In this document: piece after piece, positions 38,075 to 46,995 of the stretch
How positions within the stretch are numbered: the first letter of the stretch is position 1
Layout: every line of letters starts with the position of its first letter
Assembly: GCF_003697165.2 (NCBI RefSeq)
Contig: NZ_CP033092.2
Coordinates: 186,001-250,000, forward strand
Origin: Escherichia coli DSM 30083 = JCM 1649 = ATCC 11775
GTDB lineage: Bacteria > Pseudomonadota > Gammaproteobacteria > Enterobacterales > Enterobacteriaceae
Length of the DNA stretch: 64,000 bases
Direction of reading: 5' to 3'
The notes under the pieces: model-generated
The model's database searches: none
Told to the model about the DNA's origin: nothing
Seen by the model: the letters and a program-made list of their open reading frames with translations, nothing else
Program-made: the position numbers and the translations under genes

Positions 38075-39063
38075 GTGATCCTCCGGTTGCGCAGAATCAA
38101 CCACATAAAATAAGGGCCACCAAGCAGGCTGGTTAATAATCCCACGGGCATTTCTGCTGGCTGTACCAGCGTGCGGGCAAGCGTGTCTGCCATCAGCAAT
38201 AAACAGGCTCCGGCGAGGGCGGAACAAGGGATTAGCCAGCGGTGATTTGCCCCGGTAGTCATGCGAATCAGATGCGGGATCACCAGGCCAATAAAGCCGA
38301 TAATGCCGCTTACCGATACGGCAGCACCAACGAGCAGTGAGCTCACTAACAGTAATTGCTGGCGTTTACGCTTCACGTTCACGCCGAGGTAGTGGGCTTC
38401 TTCATCACCGAGCTGCAGTAAATTCAGCGTTCCGGCGAGACAAGTTGTTGCGATAATGGCCGGTAGGATGAATGAACTGGCAACCAATAACGTCGGCCAT
38501 TGCGCCTGTCCAAGATTGCCCATCATCCACAATGTGAGTTGTCGTAGCTGCTGCTCATCGCCGATATAGCTCAGGATGCCGATCGCTGCGCCGCACAGGG
38601 CATTGATGGCGATACCGGCGAGTAATAATTGCATCATGCTGCCATCGCGATGGCGCTGCGTGATGAGAAAAATGATGGTGCAGACCACTAAACTTCCGGC
38701 AATGGCAAACACCATTTGCTCATAGAGCACCAGCACCACTGGGAAGGAGAAGGGCAGCACAATAGCAACGCCAACCATTAATGCAGAACCGCTACTGACG
38801 CCAAGTAATCCAGGGTCAGCCATTGGGTTGCGAAAAAGCCCCTGCATAATTACCCCTGCGGTTGCCAACGCTGCACCTACCAGCACCGCCAGCAAAACCC
38901 GTGGTAGACGAATATTGAGCCAGATATCGCGGTATTCCTCATCAAAAAGGGCATCAAAACTGATCTTTAACGCTCCCTGACTGGCACCAAACAGCACCAG
39001 AGCTAGCAATAATAGTGATAGCCCCATAAAGACCCTGGCGGAAGAGAGTGAATCCTTGAGCAC
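38071..39063 (-). CDS. chuU: Haem ABC transporter permease ChuU
   Basis: ChuU is a FecCD/BtuC-family permease of 330 residues with about 10 helices ([55 protein letters not shown], and [27 protein letters not shown], the ATPase-contact loop). It moves haem from ChuT across the inner membrane with ChuV energy. It follows chuY by 48 bp and overlaps chuV by 4 bp. Confidence 0.95.
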
Positions 39064-39111
39064 GCAAAACTCCGTTACGACATTACGGCGCGGACATGCC
39101 GCGCCGGGGGA

Positions 39112-39735
39112 TCACGCCGGTTTCAGGTCCGGTTCAATCAGACTGTAGACCTGCTGGTTAAGTGCTGGCGCATTTGCCAGTTCATGGATATGTGCGGCGA
39201 CATCAGCACGGTTAACAAAACCATGACACTCCTGATTTTGTATCCGTTGTGCTTTGCCCGTTGCCGCACCATCAAGCAGACCGCCAGGGCGGAGAATGGC
39301 ATAATCAAGCTGGCTGGTTTGCAACCAGCTTTCCGCCAGCGTTTTTTCCCGTACCGCCTGACCAAACGCAGCCTTTGCCCGCTCTGATAAAAACGGCCAG
39401 CTATCGCCGCATCCCAAAGAGGTCACCAGAATCATGCGACTGATGCCAGCCTTCTCGGCCTCATCAATCACTGTTCTGTGCGCCAGATAATCCTGAGCTC
39501 CGCCCATTGTTGAGATGATAAGCGCATCCGGGCCAGTTGCGCGGCAAGCAGCCGCGACTACGCTGGCATCACAGGCGTCGCCTGTAAAAACCTGTACGCC
39601 TTGTTGCGCCAGTTTCGTGGCGGCATCGGCATGACGAATGACAGCAACGACCGGACGTTGTTCCGCCAGCGCCAGTTCAAGCGTTCTGGCACCCACACCT
39701 TTTCCGCCTGCGCCAAAGAGTAGCCACGGTGTCAT
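39112..39735 (-). CDS. chuY: Haem-utilisation NAD(P)-binding protein ChuY
   Basis: The 207-residue Rossmann-fold protein of the atypical short-chain reductase/NmrA type has a glycine-rich nucleotide loop near the N-terminus (LFGAGGKGVGARTLELAL) and MILVTSLGCGDSWPF plus YAILRPGGLLDG further on. In the chu system it is reported to handle tetrapyrrole products of ChuW, acting as a reductase. Its start overlaps the chuX stop by 1 bp (TGATG), implying coupled translation. Confidence 0.9.
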   Translation of the reverse strand: MTPWLLFGAGGKGVGARTLELALAEQRPVVAVIRHADAATKLAQQGVQVFTGDACDASVVAAACRATGPDALIISTMGGAQDYLAHRTVIDEAEKAGISRMILVTSLGCGDSWPFLSERAKAAFGQAVREKTLAESWLQTSQLDYAILRPGGLLDGAATGKAQRIQNQECHGFVNRADVAAHIHELANAPALNQQVYSLIEPDLKPA

Positions 39736-40229
39736 CAGGCGTGTTCCTTTAACGATGCTGCCAGAGCATGGAAGGCGCTGACTTGTTCGCTCAGGAGCTG
39801 ACGATGATCATCCCTACCGAGGAAGATTTTCAGCATTGCGCTGCCTTCCTTATTGAAAAAGAGAATAGAGGCGGTATCCATGCCCATAAATTTACGTTCG
39901 ATCAAGGCAATATGCGTGCAGTTTTCTGCTTTGATATGCCCGGACATGCCGTGCTTTCCGCGTAGGTTGAAATAGCCGTGGCGATGGAAACCCGAAGGCA
40001 GTTCGCCGCTAAATTCGAGTATTACATCGGTAGTATGTACTAACGTGGTGACGTTGCCCCATTCGCAGACGGTATCCCAGACAGTATCGAATTTATCACC
40101 TGACACAACAGTCGGAGAGGGCAGATTTTTCACTACCTCCAGCAGCGTGGTGTTGTATTGTTCGGCGATCGCCTCCAGCGTACCGTCTGGCTCCGTTTTC
40201 AAAAATTCCTGTAACGAGACATGGCTCAT
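39735..40229 (-). CDS. chuX: Haem-utilisation protein ChuX (HutX family)
   Basis: The 164-residue cytoplasmic protein is related to one half-domain of ChuS (HemS-like fold; motifs HTTDVILEFSGELPSGFHRHGYFNLRGKHGMSGHIK, which hold likely haem-contacting His residues). It binds haem and is thought to act in intracellular haem trafficking and to feed ChuW. It lies between chuW (12-bp gap) and chuY (1-bp overlap) on one transcript. Confidence 0.92.
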   Translation of the reverse strand: MSHVSLQEFLKTEPDGTLEAIAEQYNTTLLEVVKNLPSPTVVSGDKFDTVWDTVCEWGNVTTLVHTTDVILEFSGELPSGFHRHGYFNLRGKHGMSGHIKAENCTHIALIERKFMGMDTASILFFNKEGSAMLKIFLGRDDHRQLLSEQVSAFHALAASLKEHA

Positions 40230-40241
40230 AAATCACTCCTG

Positions 40242-41579
40242 TTATGGTTTTTCAAGCGCAATTGCTGGCGCATTAAGTACCTGAATCAGTTCATTAAGAG
40301 ACTGCAAAATGTTGCTTGCCCAGAAACGACCTTCATTGGTCAACCGCAGACACGTTGACGCATCGCGGCTTAAGCCTTTTTGGTGCCACTGGGCCAGTAA
40401 CGGCGCGAGTTTTTCGGCATGTGGCGTAAGTTCGTCCAGCGGTACACGCGCCGTTTCAATGCCCGACTGCAAGGTATGACGCCATTGCGCATTACGTTCG
40501 GCGTTACGCATGATCATCATCAGCGGTTTTTTGCCTGCCGCGACGGATTCATGCCAGGTCTGAAGATTGCGTTCGTTCATCCAGGAGTACCCATTAATCG
40601 AACCGCCGGCTCCGGAACCAAAGGCCAGACAATCGGCACCTTGTTTAATCAGCAGGTTATAGAGATTGCGTTCGCGTGTGGTACGGCCCCAGTGGCTGTT
40701 ACTGATGCAGCGCCAACCGGCATCGTCCATAAAATCACATCCTTGCAGGTAAAGATCGCGACGTTCTGCCGGAGAGGGCACGGTAGTACGCCCATTTTCC
40801 ACGGCTTTGCCCAGCGGTGTATTGGGCAGGACATTGAGCGCATAGAGATCGACGCCGTCGAGACCGATATCGCGGGCAATAGCCAGATCTTCTCCCCAGG
40901 TTTGCGCATCCTGACCCGGCAGACCAAACAGCAGGTCACAGACCACCGCGGCACGATCGCGTTTGACCAGGCTTTCCATAAACGCAATAGCGGTTGGGCC
41001 ATCCGAGGTGCGGGCCATTTTCTTGCGGATTTTGCTGTTAAACGACTGAATACCAATTGAGAAGCGGTTTGCTCCTGCATCAAGGCAAGCATCGATTCGC
41101 TCAGCGTCAAAATTCAGTACCCGGCCTTCGATAGTGATTTCACAATCAGGGGCCAGTGGCAGCTTTTCTCGTAATGTGGTGATGATTCTGGCCAAATCGT
41201 GTGCTGAAAGCGCGGAAGGCGTACCGCCACCGAAATAGACCGCGTGGATGGGGGCCGACTGATGCAATACGCTGTCTGCTTCCATTTCTATTTCACGAAT
41301 CAGGGCATCGGTATAATGAGCACACGCATCTTCATTAAAACGGTTCTGATAAAAACCACAAAACGTGCAGTGTGTCGCACAAAAAGGAATGTGTAGGTAA
41401 ACCAGTCGCTTACGTGGTGATACCGTTTGATTGATCATCTCTTGCCAGGTCTGTGCCAGTTGCTCTTTGGCAACCGGAATGGCCCCACGAAACGGCATCA
41501 TGGCGCGCCTGTCTTTAAAGGGCTGATCACCGTCTAAAGCAAAATGTGGCGTGAGATCCAGGGTGTTATTTGTGTTCAT
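40242..41579 (-). CDS. chuW: Anaerobic haem-degrading radical SAM methyltransferase ChuW
   Basis: ChuW opens the porphyrin ring without oxygen, releasing iron and forming the tetrapyrrole anaerobilin. The 445-residue protein belongs to the HemN-like radical SAM group: HIPFCATHCTFCGFYQ carries the CxxxCxxC cluster motif (about residues 68-76), followed by YFGGGTPSAL and the SAM-binding ETTIEGRVLNF-type strand (ITIEGRVLNFDAERI). It is often annotated wrongly as a coproporphyrinogen oxidase; the chu context decides. Second gene of the operon, 19 bp after chuT. Confidence 0.95.
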   Translation of the reverse strand: MNTNNTLDLTPHFALDGDQPFKDRRAMMPFRGAIPVAKEQLAQTWQEMINQTVSPRKRLVYLHIPFCATHCTFCGFYQNRFNEDACAHYTDALIREIEMEADSVLHQSAPIHAVYFGGGTPSALSAHDLARIITTLREKLPLAPDCEITIEGRVLNFDAERIDACLDAGANRFSIGIQSFNSKIRKKMARTSDGPTAIAFMESLVKRDRAAVVCDLLFGLPGQDAQTWGEDLAIARDIGLDGVDLYALNVLPNTPLGKAVENGRTTVPSPAERRDLYLQGCDFMDDAGWRCISNSHWGRTTRERNLYNLLIKQGADCLAFGSGAGGSINGYSWMNERNLQTWHESVAAGKKPLMMIMRNAERNAQWRHTLQSGIETARVPLDELTPHAEKLAPLLAQWHQKGLSRDASTCLRLTNEGRFWASNILQSLNELIQVLNAPAIALEKP

Positions 41580-41598
41580 TCGTCTGATTTAAATCCAT

Positions 41599-42432
41599 TT
41601 ATTGCGGCCAAAGCTGCTGGTGTAAAGACTCAACGACATCAGCAATACGCGGACCCATTCCCAGAATCAGGTTTTGATCAACGGTGATAATGCGCTGGTT
41701 TTTCCATGCGGCAGTGTGGGTAATTCCGGCAATAGAACGTAGCCGATTAATATCGCCATCGACCATTTGTGAGGTGACGACAATCACTTCAGGGTTAGCC
41801 GCAATCAGCGATTCCGCGCTGTAGCTTTTGTACTGCTGGTGGGTAGCGACGTTTTCTGCTCCGGCAAGCGAAAGAATGGCGTCCGCGACGCTGCCTTTAC
41901 CGGCAACCTGTGGCGCACTTCCGCCTGCGGAGAGAATAAACATGGCTTTAACCGGGGCTTTTTTGGCCGCCACGTTTTGCTGTACTCGCTCCAGGCGTTG
42001 GTTGATCTGTGTCACCAGCGCCTCGCCTTGTTCAGGAACCTGTAACGTTTTTGCCAGTTGGCGAATGTTGGCGTACATCTGCTCAAGGGTGGCTGGTACA
42101 CGCGGCAGAGTGACGACGTTGACTTTTTGCGCCCGCAGTTGGTCGAGCACAATTTGCGGTCCTGCATCCTGCCAGGTAATTACGCTATCCGGGCGAAGTG
42201 ACAAAATGCCTTCGCTGCTGAGTTGTTTCCAGTAACCAATATGCGGCAGTTTGGCGGTTTCTGGTGGATAAGATGTCGTTTCATCGACACCAACCACGCG
42301 TTTGCCAGCGCCCATCGCGTAGATTAGCTCCGTCAGCGATCCTCCTGCGACCACGATACGTTCGGCAGCCGTTACGCTAAAAGTCCAGCTAAGAGCCAGT
42401 AATGCCGTAAACAATTTTTTTCGTTTTACCAT
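41599..42432 (-). CDS. chuT: Periplasmic haem-binding protein ChuT
   Basis: ChuT shuttles haem from ChuA to ChuUV. The product is a class III periplasmic binding protein (AERIVVAGGSLTELIYAMGAGKRVVGVDETTSYPPETAKLPHIGYW, the helical spine and VTSQMVDGDINRLRSI). Start choice: MVKRKKLFTALLALSWTFSVTAA at 42432 gives a compact signal peptide and a 277-residue precursor. In-frame starts at 42513 (304 residues) and 42591 (330) exist and are used in some annotations, but the latter lies upstream of the Fur box. First gene of chuTWXYUV. Confidence 0.9.
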   Translation of the reverse strand: MVKRKKLFTALLALSWTFSVTAAERIVVAGGSLTELIYAMGAGKRVVGVDETTSYPPETAKLPHIGYWKQLSSEGILSLRPDSVITWQDAGPQIVLDQLRAQKVNVVTLPRVPATLEQMYANIRQLAKTLQVPEQGEALVTQINQRLERVQQNVAAKKAPVKAMFILSAGGSAPQVAGKGSVADAILSLAGAENVATHQQYKSYSAESLIAANPEVIVVTSQMVDGDINRLRSIAGITHTAAWKNQRIITVDQNLILGMGPRIADVVESLHQQLWPQ

Positions 42433-42534
42433 GGTCTTCGCGGCAGAGGCCACGGCTGAAATACATAACGTTAGTGGGGAAAAAAGAAACGGCCTGGTGA
42501 TGATCCTTGGCATAATGTGAGAACTCTTATCAAA

Positions 42535-42558
42535 TTGAGAATGATCATGATTATCATT
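42535..42558 (-). promoter_or_regulatory. Fur box of the chuT operon
   Basis: TGAGAATGATCATGATTATCA with flanking bases matches the 7-1-7 Fur pattern (TGATAATnATTATCA) and GATAAT-type hexamers. It lies about 105 bp before the ATG chosen for chuT, on the promoter side of the minus-strand operon. Confidence 0.8.
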
Positions 42559-42887
42559 TGAGTTATATATGAAATACAACCGTCGATTCAATACGCACGG
42601 CGTTACAAGCGTATTTATTTTTGATTTTTATCAAGATGCTTCGTCAGCTAATGTTCTTGTTACCGATTAAATTTCAGCGCGGGAAAAAGCTGAGAACCCG
42701 GAGATATCGCGGCTTGCAGAGCAAAGAGAAGAGAAAATTATCACTGTTAACGACAACGTTTTGTGATGAGGTTGTGGGGGGATAGCCATAAACACAGGAT
42801 GGTTTTCTGGATGCTGGATAGATTTCATAACCCCCTGTTTATTGTGTTAATGGCGGTTAAAAAAAGCTTGATCATAAAAAATTGATC

Positions 42888-42906
42888 GATAATAATTCTC
42901 ATTATC
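42888..42906 (+). promoter_or_regulatory. Fur box and promoter of chuA
   Basis: GATAATAATTCTCATTATC matches the 19-bp Fur consensus GATAATGATAATCATTATC at 16 or more positions. It lies 291 bp before the chuA ATG, consistent with the long chuA leader known from shuA/chuA, whose transcript starts at about this point. The region between the two Fur boxes (42559-42887) has no supported gene. Confidence 0.9.
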
Positions 42907-42934
42907 ACGTTTGAGTTTAACAAAATATGACATC

Positions 42935-43096
42935 ATGGATAACAAAATCATATCTTTTGTAAGGGAAAACGCACAGCACTCTTCACTTCAGACGTGGCGT
43001 ACTACTTTGCCTGACAAAGAGGGCGTGCTTTTGCTGAATTATCAGAAATATTCGGCAATTTTACGGGATATATACGCTAATAGCTTCCCGTGGTGA
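42935..43096 (+). CDS. Candidate 53-codon upstream ORF in the chuA leader
   Basis: The frame MDNKIISFVRENAQHSSLQTW... ending NSFPW lies within the chuA leader RNA, 100 bp before chuA. Amino-acid composition looks protein-like, and no TM or signal peptide is seen. A weak point is the lack of a clear SD before the ATG at 42935. An 11-codon ORF in another frame (42927-42962, MTSWITKSYLL) overlaps its start. Translation here could affect leader structure or Rho access ahead of chuA. I cannot assign a function. Confidence 0.4.
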   Translation: MDNKIISFVRENAQHSSLQTWRTTLPDKEGVLLLNYQKYSAILRDIYANSFPW

Positions 43097-43174
43097 TATC
43101 TAATTATTTGAATTGTAAATAAATTTATTTTTCGCCAGCCACCCCGGTATTAACCCAGGCAGCCAGCATTTTTT

Positions 43175-43192
43175 ATTTTCCTCATGGAGAAT
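43175..43192 (+). promoter_or_regulatory. SD-masking hairpin of chuA (FourU-type RNA thermometer)
   Basis: ATTTTCC pairs with GGAGAAT (7 bp with one U-G, loop TCAT), placing four U residues opposite the GGAGA Shine-Dalgarno 7 nt before the chuA ATG. This is the known shuA/chuA RNA thermometer, which melts near 37 C to allow ChuA synthesis in the host. Confidence 0.9.
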
Positions 43193-43196
43193 CGCT

Positions 43197-45179
43197 ATGT
43201 CACGTCCGCAATTTACCTCGTTGCGTTTGAGTTTGTTGGCTTTGGCTGTTTCTGCCACCTTGCCAACGTTTGCTTTTGCTACTGAAACCATGACCGTTAC
43301 GGCAACGGGGAATGCACGTAGTTCCTTCGAAGCGCCTATGATGGTCAGCGTTATCGACACTTCCGCTCCTGAAAATCAAACTGCTACTTCAGCCACTGAT
43401 TTGCTGCGTCATGTTCCTGGAATTACTCTTGATGGTACCGGACGAACCAACGGTCAGGATGTAAATATGCGTGGCTATGATCATCGCGGCGTGCTGGTTC
43501 TTGTCGATGGTGTTCGCCAGGGAACGGATACCGGACACCTGAATGGCACTTTTCTCGATCCGGCGCTGATCAAGCGTGTTGAGATTGTTCGCGGACCTTC
43601 AGCATTACTGTATGGCAGTGGCGCGCTGGGTGGAGTGATCTCCTACGATACGGTCGATGCAAAAGATTTATTGCAGGAAGGACAAAGTAGTGGTTTTCGT
43701 GTCTTTGGTACTGGCGGCACGGGGGACCATAGCCTGGGATTAGGCGCGAGCGCGTTTGGGCGAACTGAAAATCTGGATGGTATTGTGGCCTGGTCCAGTC
43801 GCGATCGGGGTGATTTACGCCAGAGCAATGGTGAAACCGCGCCGAATGACGAATCCATTAATAACATGCTGGCGAAAGGGACCTGGCAAATTGATTCAGC
43901 CCAGTCTCTGAGCGGTTTAGTGCGTTACTACAACAACGACGCGCGTGAACCAAAAAATCCGCAGACCGTTGAAGCTTCTGATAGCAGCAACCCGATGGTC
44001 GATCGTTCAACAATTCAACGCGATGCGCAGCTTTCTTATAAACTCGCCCCGCAGGGTAACGACTGGTTAAATGCAGATGCAAAAATATACTGGTCGGAAG
44101 TCCGTATTAATGCGCAAAACACGGGGAGTTCCGGCGAGTATCGTGAACAGATAACAAAAGGAGCCAGGCTGGAGAACCGTTCCACTCTATTTGCCGACAG
44201 TTTCGCTTCTCACTTACTGACATATGGCGGTGAGTATTATCGTCAGGAACAACATCCGGGTGGCGCGACGACGGGCTTCCCGCAAGCAAAAATCGATTTT
44301 AGCTCTGGCTGGCTACAAGATGAGATCACCTTACGCGATCTGCCGATTACCCTGCTTGGCGGAACCCGCTATGACAGTTATCGCGGTAGCAGCGACGGCT
44401 ACAAAGATGTTGATGCCGACAAATGGTCATCTCGTGCGGGGATGACTATCAACCCGACCAACTGGCTGATGTTATTTGGCTCATATGCTCAGGCATTCCG
44501 CGCCCCGACGATGGGCGAAATGTATAACGATTCTAAACACTTCTCGATTGGTCGCTTCTATACCAACTATTGGGTGCCAAACCCGAACTTACGTCCGGAA
44601 ACTAACGAAACTCAGGAGTACGGTTTTGGGCTGCGTTTTGATGACCTGATGTTGTCCAATGATGCTCTGGAATTTAAAGCCAGCTACTTTGATACCAAAG
44701 CGAAAGATTATATCTCCACGACCGTCGATTTCGCGGCGGCGACAACTATGTCGTATAACGTCCCGAACGCCAAAATCTGGGGCTGGGATGTGATGACGAA
44801 ATATACCACTGATCTGTTTAGCCTTGATGTGGCCTATAACCGTACCCGCGGCAAAGACACCGATACCGGGGAATATATCTCCAGCATTAACCCGGATACC
44901 GTTACCAGTACCCTGAATATTCCGATCGCTCACAGTGGCTTCTCTGTTGGTTGGGTCGGTACGTTTGCCGATCGCTCAACACATATCAGCAGCAGCTACA
45001 GCAAACAACCTGGCTATGGTGTGAATGATTTCTACGTCAGTTATCAAGGACAACAGGCGCTCAAAGGCGTGACCACTACTCTGGTATTGGGCAACGCCTT
45101 CGATAAAGAGTACTGGTCGCCGCAAGGCATCCCACAGGATGGTCGTAACGGAAAAATTTTCGTGAGTTATCAATGGTAA
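43197..45179 (+). CDS. chuA: TonB-dependent outer-membrane haem/haemoglobin receptor ChuA
   Basis: ChuA binds haem or haemoglobin outside and imports haem with TonB-ExbBD energy. The 660-residue precursor has a signal peptide (to about residue 28, TFAFA), a TonB-box-like ETMTVTA, a plug domain (about 40-160; DLLRHVPGITLDGTGRTNGQDVNMRGYDHRGVLVLVDGVRQG) and a 22-strand barrel. Receptor motifs FRAP (SYAQAFRAPTMGEMY) and NPNL (PNPNLRPETNETQEYGF) are present; the terminal residue is aromatic (YQW). It is controlled by Fur and the leader thermometer. It is a marker gene for phylogroup typing and a virulence factor in UPEC and EHEC. Confidence 0.98.
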   Translation: MSRPQFTSLRLSLLALAVSATLPTFAFATETMTVTATGNARSSFEAPMMVSVIDTSAPENQTATSATDLLRHVPGITLDGTGRTNGQDVNMRGYDHRGVLVLVDGVRQGTDTGHLNGTFLDPALIKRVEIVRGPSALLYGSGALGGVISYDTVDAKDLLQEGQSSGFRVFGTGGTGDHSLGLGASAFGRTENLDGIVAWSSRDRGDLRQSNGETAPNDESINNMLAKGTWQIDSAQSLSGLVRYYNNDAREPKNPQTVEASDSSNPMVDRSTIQRDAQLSYKLAPQGNDWLNADAKIYWSEVRINAQNTGSSGEYREQITKGARLENRSTLFADSFASHLLTYGGEYYRQEQHPGGATTGFPQAKIDFSSGWLQDEITLRDLPITLLGGTRYDSYRGSSDGYKDVDADKWSSRAGMTINPTNWLMLFGSYAQAFRAPTMGEMYNDSKHFSIGRFYTNYWVPNPNLRPETNETQEYGFGLRFDDLMLSNDALEFKASYFDTKAKDYISTTVDFAAATTMSYNVPNAKIWGWDVMTKYTTDLFSLDVAYNRTRGKDTDTGEYISSINPDTVTSTLNIPIAHSGFSVGWVGTFADRSTHISSSYSKQPGYGVNDFYVSYQGQQALKGVTTTLVLGNAFDKEYWSPQGIPQDGRNGKIFVSYQW

Positions 45180-45184
45180 TCATC

Positions 45185-45204
45185 TGCCCCGATATTTCGG
45201 GGCA
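45185..45204 (+). terminator. Hairpin between chuA and chuS
   Basis: TGCCCCGA pairs with TCGGGGCA (8 bp, loop TATT), followed by TTTAT, 5 bp after the chuA stop. It may lower chuS expression relative to chuA, or protect the chuA 3' end. Confidence 0.65.
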
Positions 45205-45227
45205 TTTATCTGGAAGGAAGAGAGACA

Positions 45228-46256
45228 ATGAACCACTACACACGCTGGCTTGAGTTAAAAGAACAAAATCCCGGAAAGTACGCGCGTGACATCGCAGGTT
45301 TAATGAATATCAGCGAAGCAGAACTGGCATTTGCACGCGTCACGCACGACGCGTGGCGGATGCGCGGCGATATTCGTGAAATTCTGGCGGCGCTGGAAAG
45401 CGTTGGTGAAACCAAATGTATTTGTCGTAATGAATATGCAGTCCATGAGCAAGTTGGCTCGTTCACAAACCAGCATTTGAACGGACATGCCGGATTGATC
45501 CTCAATCCGCGCGCGCTGGATTTACGTCTGTTTCTCAATCAATGGGCCAGTGTTTTCCACATCAAAGAAAACACGGCTCGTGGCGAACGCCAGAGTATTC
45601 AGTTCTTTGATCATCAGGGCGATGCATTACTAAAAGTTTATGCCACCGACAATACCGATATGGCGGCATGGAGTGAGCTTCTGGCACGGTTTATCACCGA
45701 TGAGAATACGCCGCTTGAGTTAAAAGCCGTTGATGCGCCAGTTGTTCAAACGCGAGCCGATGCCAGTGTGGTCGAGCAAGAGTGGCGGGCGATGACCGAC
45801 GTTCATCAGTTTTTTACGTTGCTCAAGCGCCACAACCTGACGCGCCAACAGGCGTTCAATCTGGTGGCAGACGATTTGGCCTGCAAAGTATCCAACAGTG
45901 CGTTGGCGCAAATTCTTGAATCTGCACAGCAGGATGGCAATGAAATCATGGTGTTTGTTGGCAACCGTGGCTGCGTACAGATTTTCACCGGTGTGGTAGA
46001 AAAAGTGGTGCCAATGAAAGGTTGGCTGAATATTTTCAACCCGACGTTTACCCTTCATCTATTAGAAGAGAGTATTGCTGAAGCCTGGGTTACCCGTAAA
46101 CCGACCAGCGATGGTCACGTAACCAGTCTGGAATTGTTTGCCCATGATGGTACGCAGATAGCGCAACTTTATGGTCAACGTACAGAAGGTGAACAGGAGC
46201 AAGCGCAATGGCGTAAGCAAATTGCTTCGTTGATACCGGAAGGCGTTACTGCATAA
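45228..46256 (+). CDS. chuS: Cytoplasmic haem oxygenase/haem-binding protein ChuS
   Basis: ChuS binds haem and is reported to degrade it oxidatively, releasing iron, the aerobic counterpart of ChuW. The 342-residue protein is an internal duplication (HemS/HmuS family): half 1 about 1-160 and half 2 about 180-342, with matching segments (GSFTNQHLNGHAGLILNPRALDLRLFLNQW versus EKVVPMKGWLNIFNPTFTLHLLEESI). His in the QHLNGHAG segment and VPMKGWLN are near the haem site in relatives. SD GGAAGGAAGAG. Second gene of chuAS. Confidence 0.95.
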   Translation: MNHYTRWLELKEQNPGKYARDIAGLMNISEAELAFARVTHDAWRMRGDIREILAALESVGETKCICRNEYAVHEQVGSFTNQHLNGHAGLILNPRALDLRLFLNQWASVFHIKENTARGERQSIQFFDHQGDALLKVYATDNTDMAAWSELLARFITDENTPLELKAVDAPVVQTRADASVVEQEWRAMTDVHQFFTLLKRHNLTRQQAFNLVADDLACKVSNSALAQILESAQQDGNEIMVFVGNRGCVQIFTGVVEKVVPMKGWLNIFNPTFTLHLLEESIAEAWVTRKPTSDGHVTSLELFAHDGTQIAQLYGQRTEGEQEQAQWRKQIASLIPEGVTA

Positions 46257-46270
46257 CGTATAATTAACGG

Positions 46271-46298
46271 GAGGTCTGGCTGTTGCTGGGCCTCTTTA
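46271..46298 (+). terminator. Probable terminator of chuAS
   Basis: GAGGTC pairs with GGCCTC (one T-G) around 12 nt, followed by TTTATATT. The stem is modest, but the position is correct, between convergent chuS and dctR. Confidence 0.5.
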
Positions 46299-46312
46299 TA
46301 TTGTTCAATCGT

Positions 46313-46843
46313 TCACACCAGATAATTAATATGCTGATGGCGTACCAGCTCATTGATCCGCTTAAGATTGAGGATCATCATGATATTGTGTTTATGGCAG
46401 TAGAACGTTTTTAGCGATATTTTCAGTTTCTCCAGAATATCTTCCGTTGTCATTTGATTCGCAATGCAGCTCAGAACCTGATGCTGCTTGCGCGAGAGGG
46501 ACACATCCGCTTCAGGCACAGAGCAGTAACTGCCATTGATGAGTGCGACAAAGTCGATGATGGCGATAGTTCGCGGAACAAAGGTCACCGGTACTTTCCC
46601 CAGGCAGCGTTTAATATTAAAGGGGGAGAAAATAATTACATGGACAGGTTTTAATCGTTCAATTTGAGTGAGAAAATTAGAATGAAATACATTATTCATT
46701 AATGTATCAATAATGACGAAGGCATTCTGATGCAACATTACGTCGATCTCTTCTTCGTTCTGTATATGAACGACATTACCTTTACTCAGAATGTTTTTCA
46801 TCGCGGTGAAAAACATCGTATCCCTGGTAATTATAAGAAACAT
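46313..46843 (-). CDS. dctR: LuxR-type regulator DctR (YhiF)
   Basis: The 176-residue LuxR-family protein has a C-terminal HTH (about 110-170: LSRKQHQVLSCIANQMTTEDILEKLKISLKTFYCHKHNIMMILNLKRINELVRH) and a GadE-like N-terminal half (MFLIITRDTMFFTAMKNILSKGN...). In K-12 it was linked by suppressor work to dctA expression and, with Slp, to protection from organic-acid by-products at low pH. It is downstream of slp on the same strand. In K-12 its neighbour is yhiD; here chu lies between them. Confidence 0.94.
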   Translation of the reverse strand: MFLIITRDTMFFTAMKNILSKGNVVHIQNEEEIDVMLHQNAFVIIDTLMNNVFHSNFLTQIERLKPVHVIIFSPFNIKRCLGKVPVTFVPRTIAIIDFVALINGSYCSVPEADVSLSRKQHQVLSCIANQMTTEDILEKLKISLKTFYCHKHNIMMILNLKRINELVRHQHINYLV

Positions 46844-46955
46844 AACCGACTCCTGGTACGGACATTAACTTTATAATAAGTTTGCCAAAGGTAATTAACA
46901 GGACAGGGCTTATAATAATAGTTAGCTTACTGTGTATTAATTTGATGTAATGCAT

Positions 46956-46984
46956 GATGCAGATACTGAGAAAGCATCTGCATC
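46956..46984 (-). terminator. Hairpin between slp and dctR
   Basis: GATGCAGAT pairs perfectly with ATCTGCATC (9 bp, 11-nt loop), 11 bp after the slp stop on the minus strand. No T run follows, so partial termination or a processing site is likelier than full termination. Confidence 0.45.
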
Positions 46985-46995
46985 TTTCGGTGGTG

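Noticed and set aside
42559..42887. Possible extra gene or IS remnant between the two Fur boxes of the chu locus
   Set aside because: I searched for ORFs and inverted repeat ends and found only a loose GGGGG/CCCCC pairing (42776 to about 42835); no coding signal.
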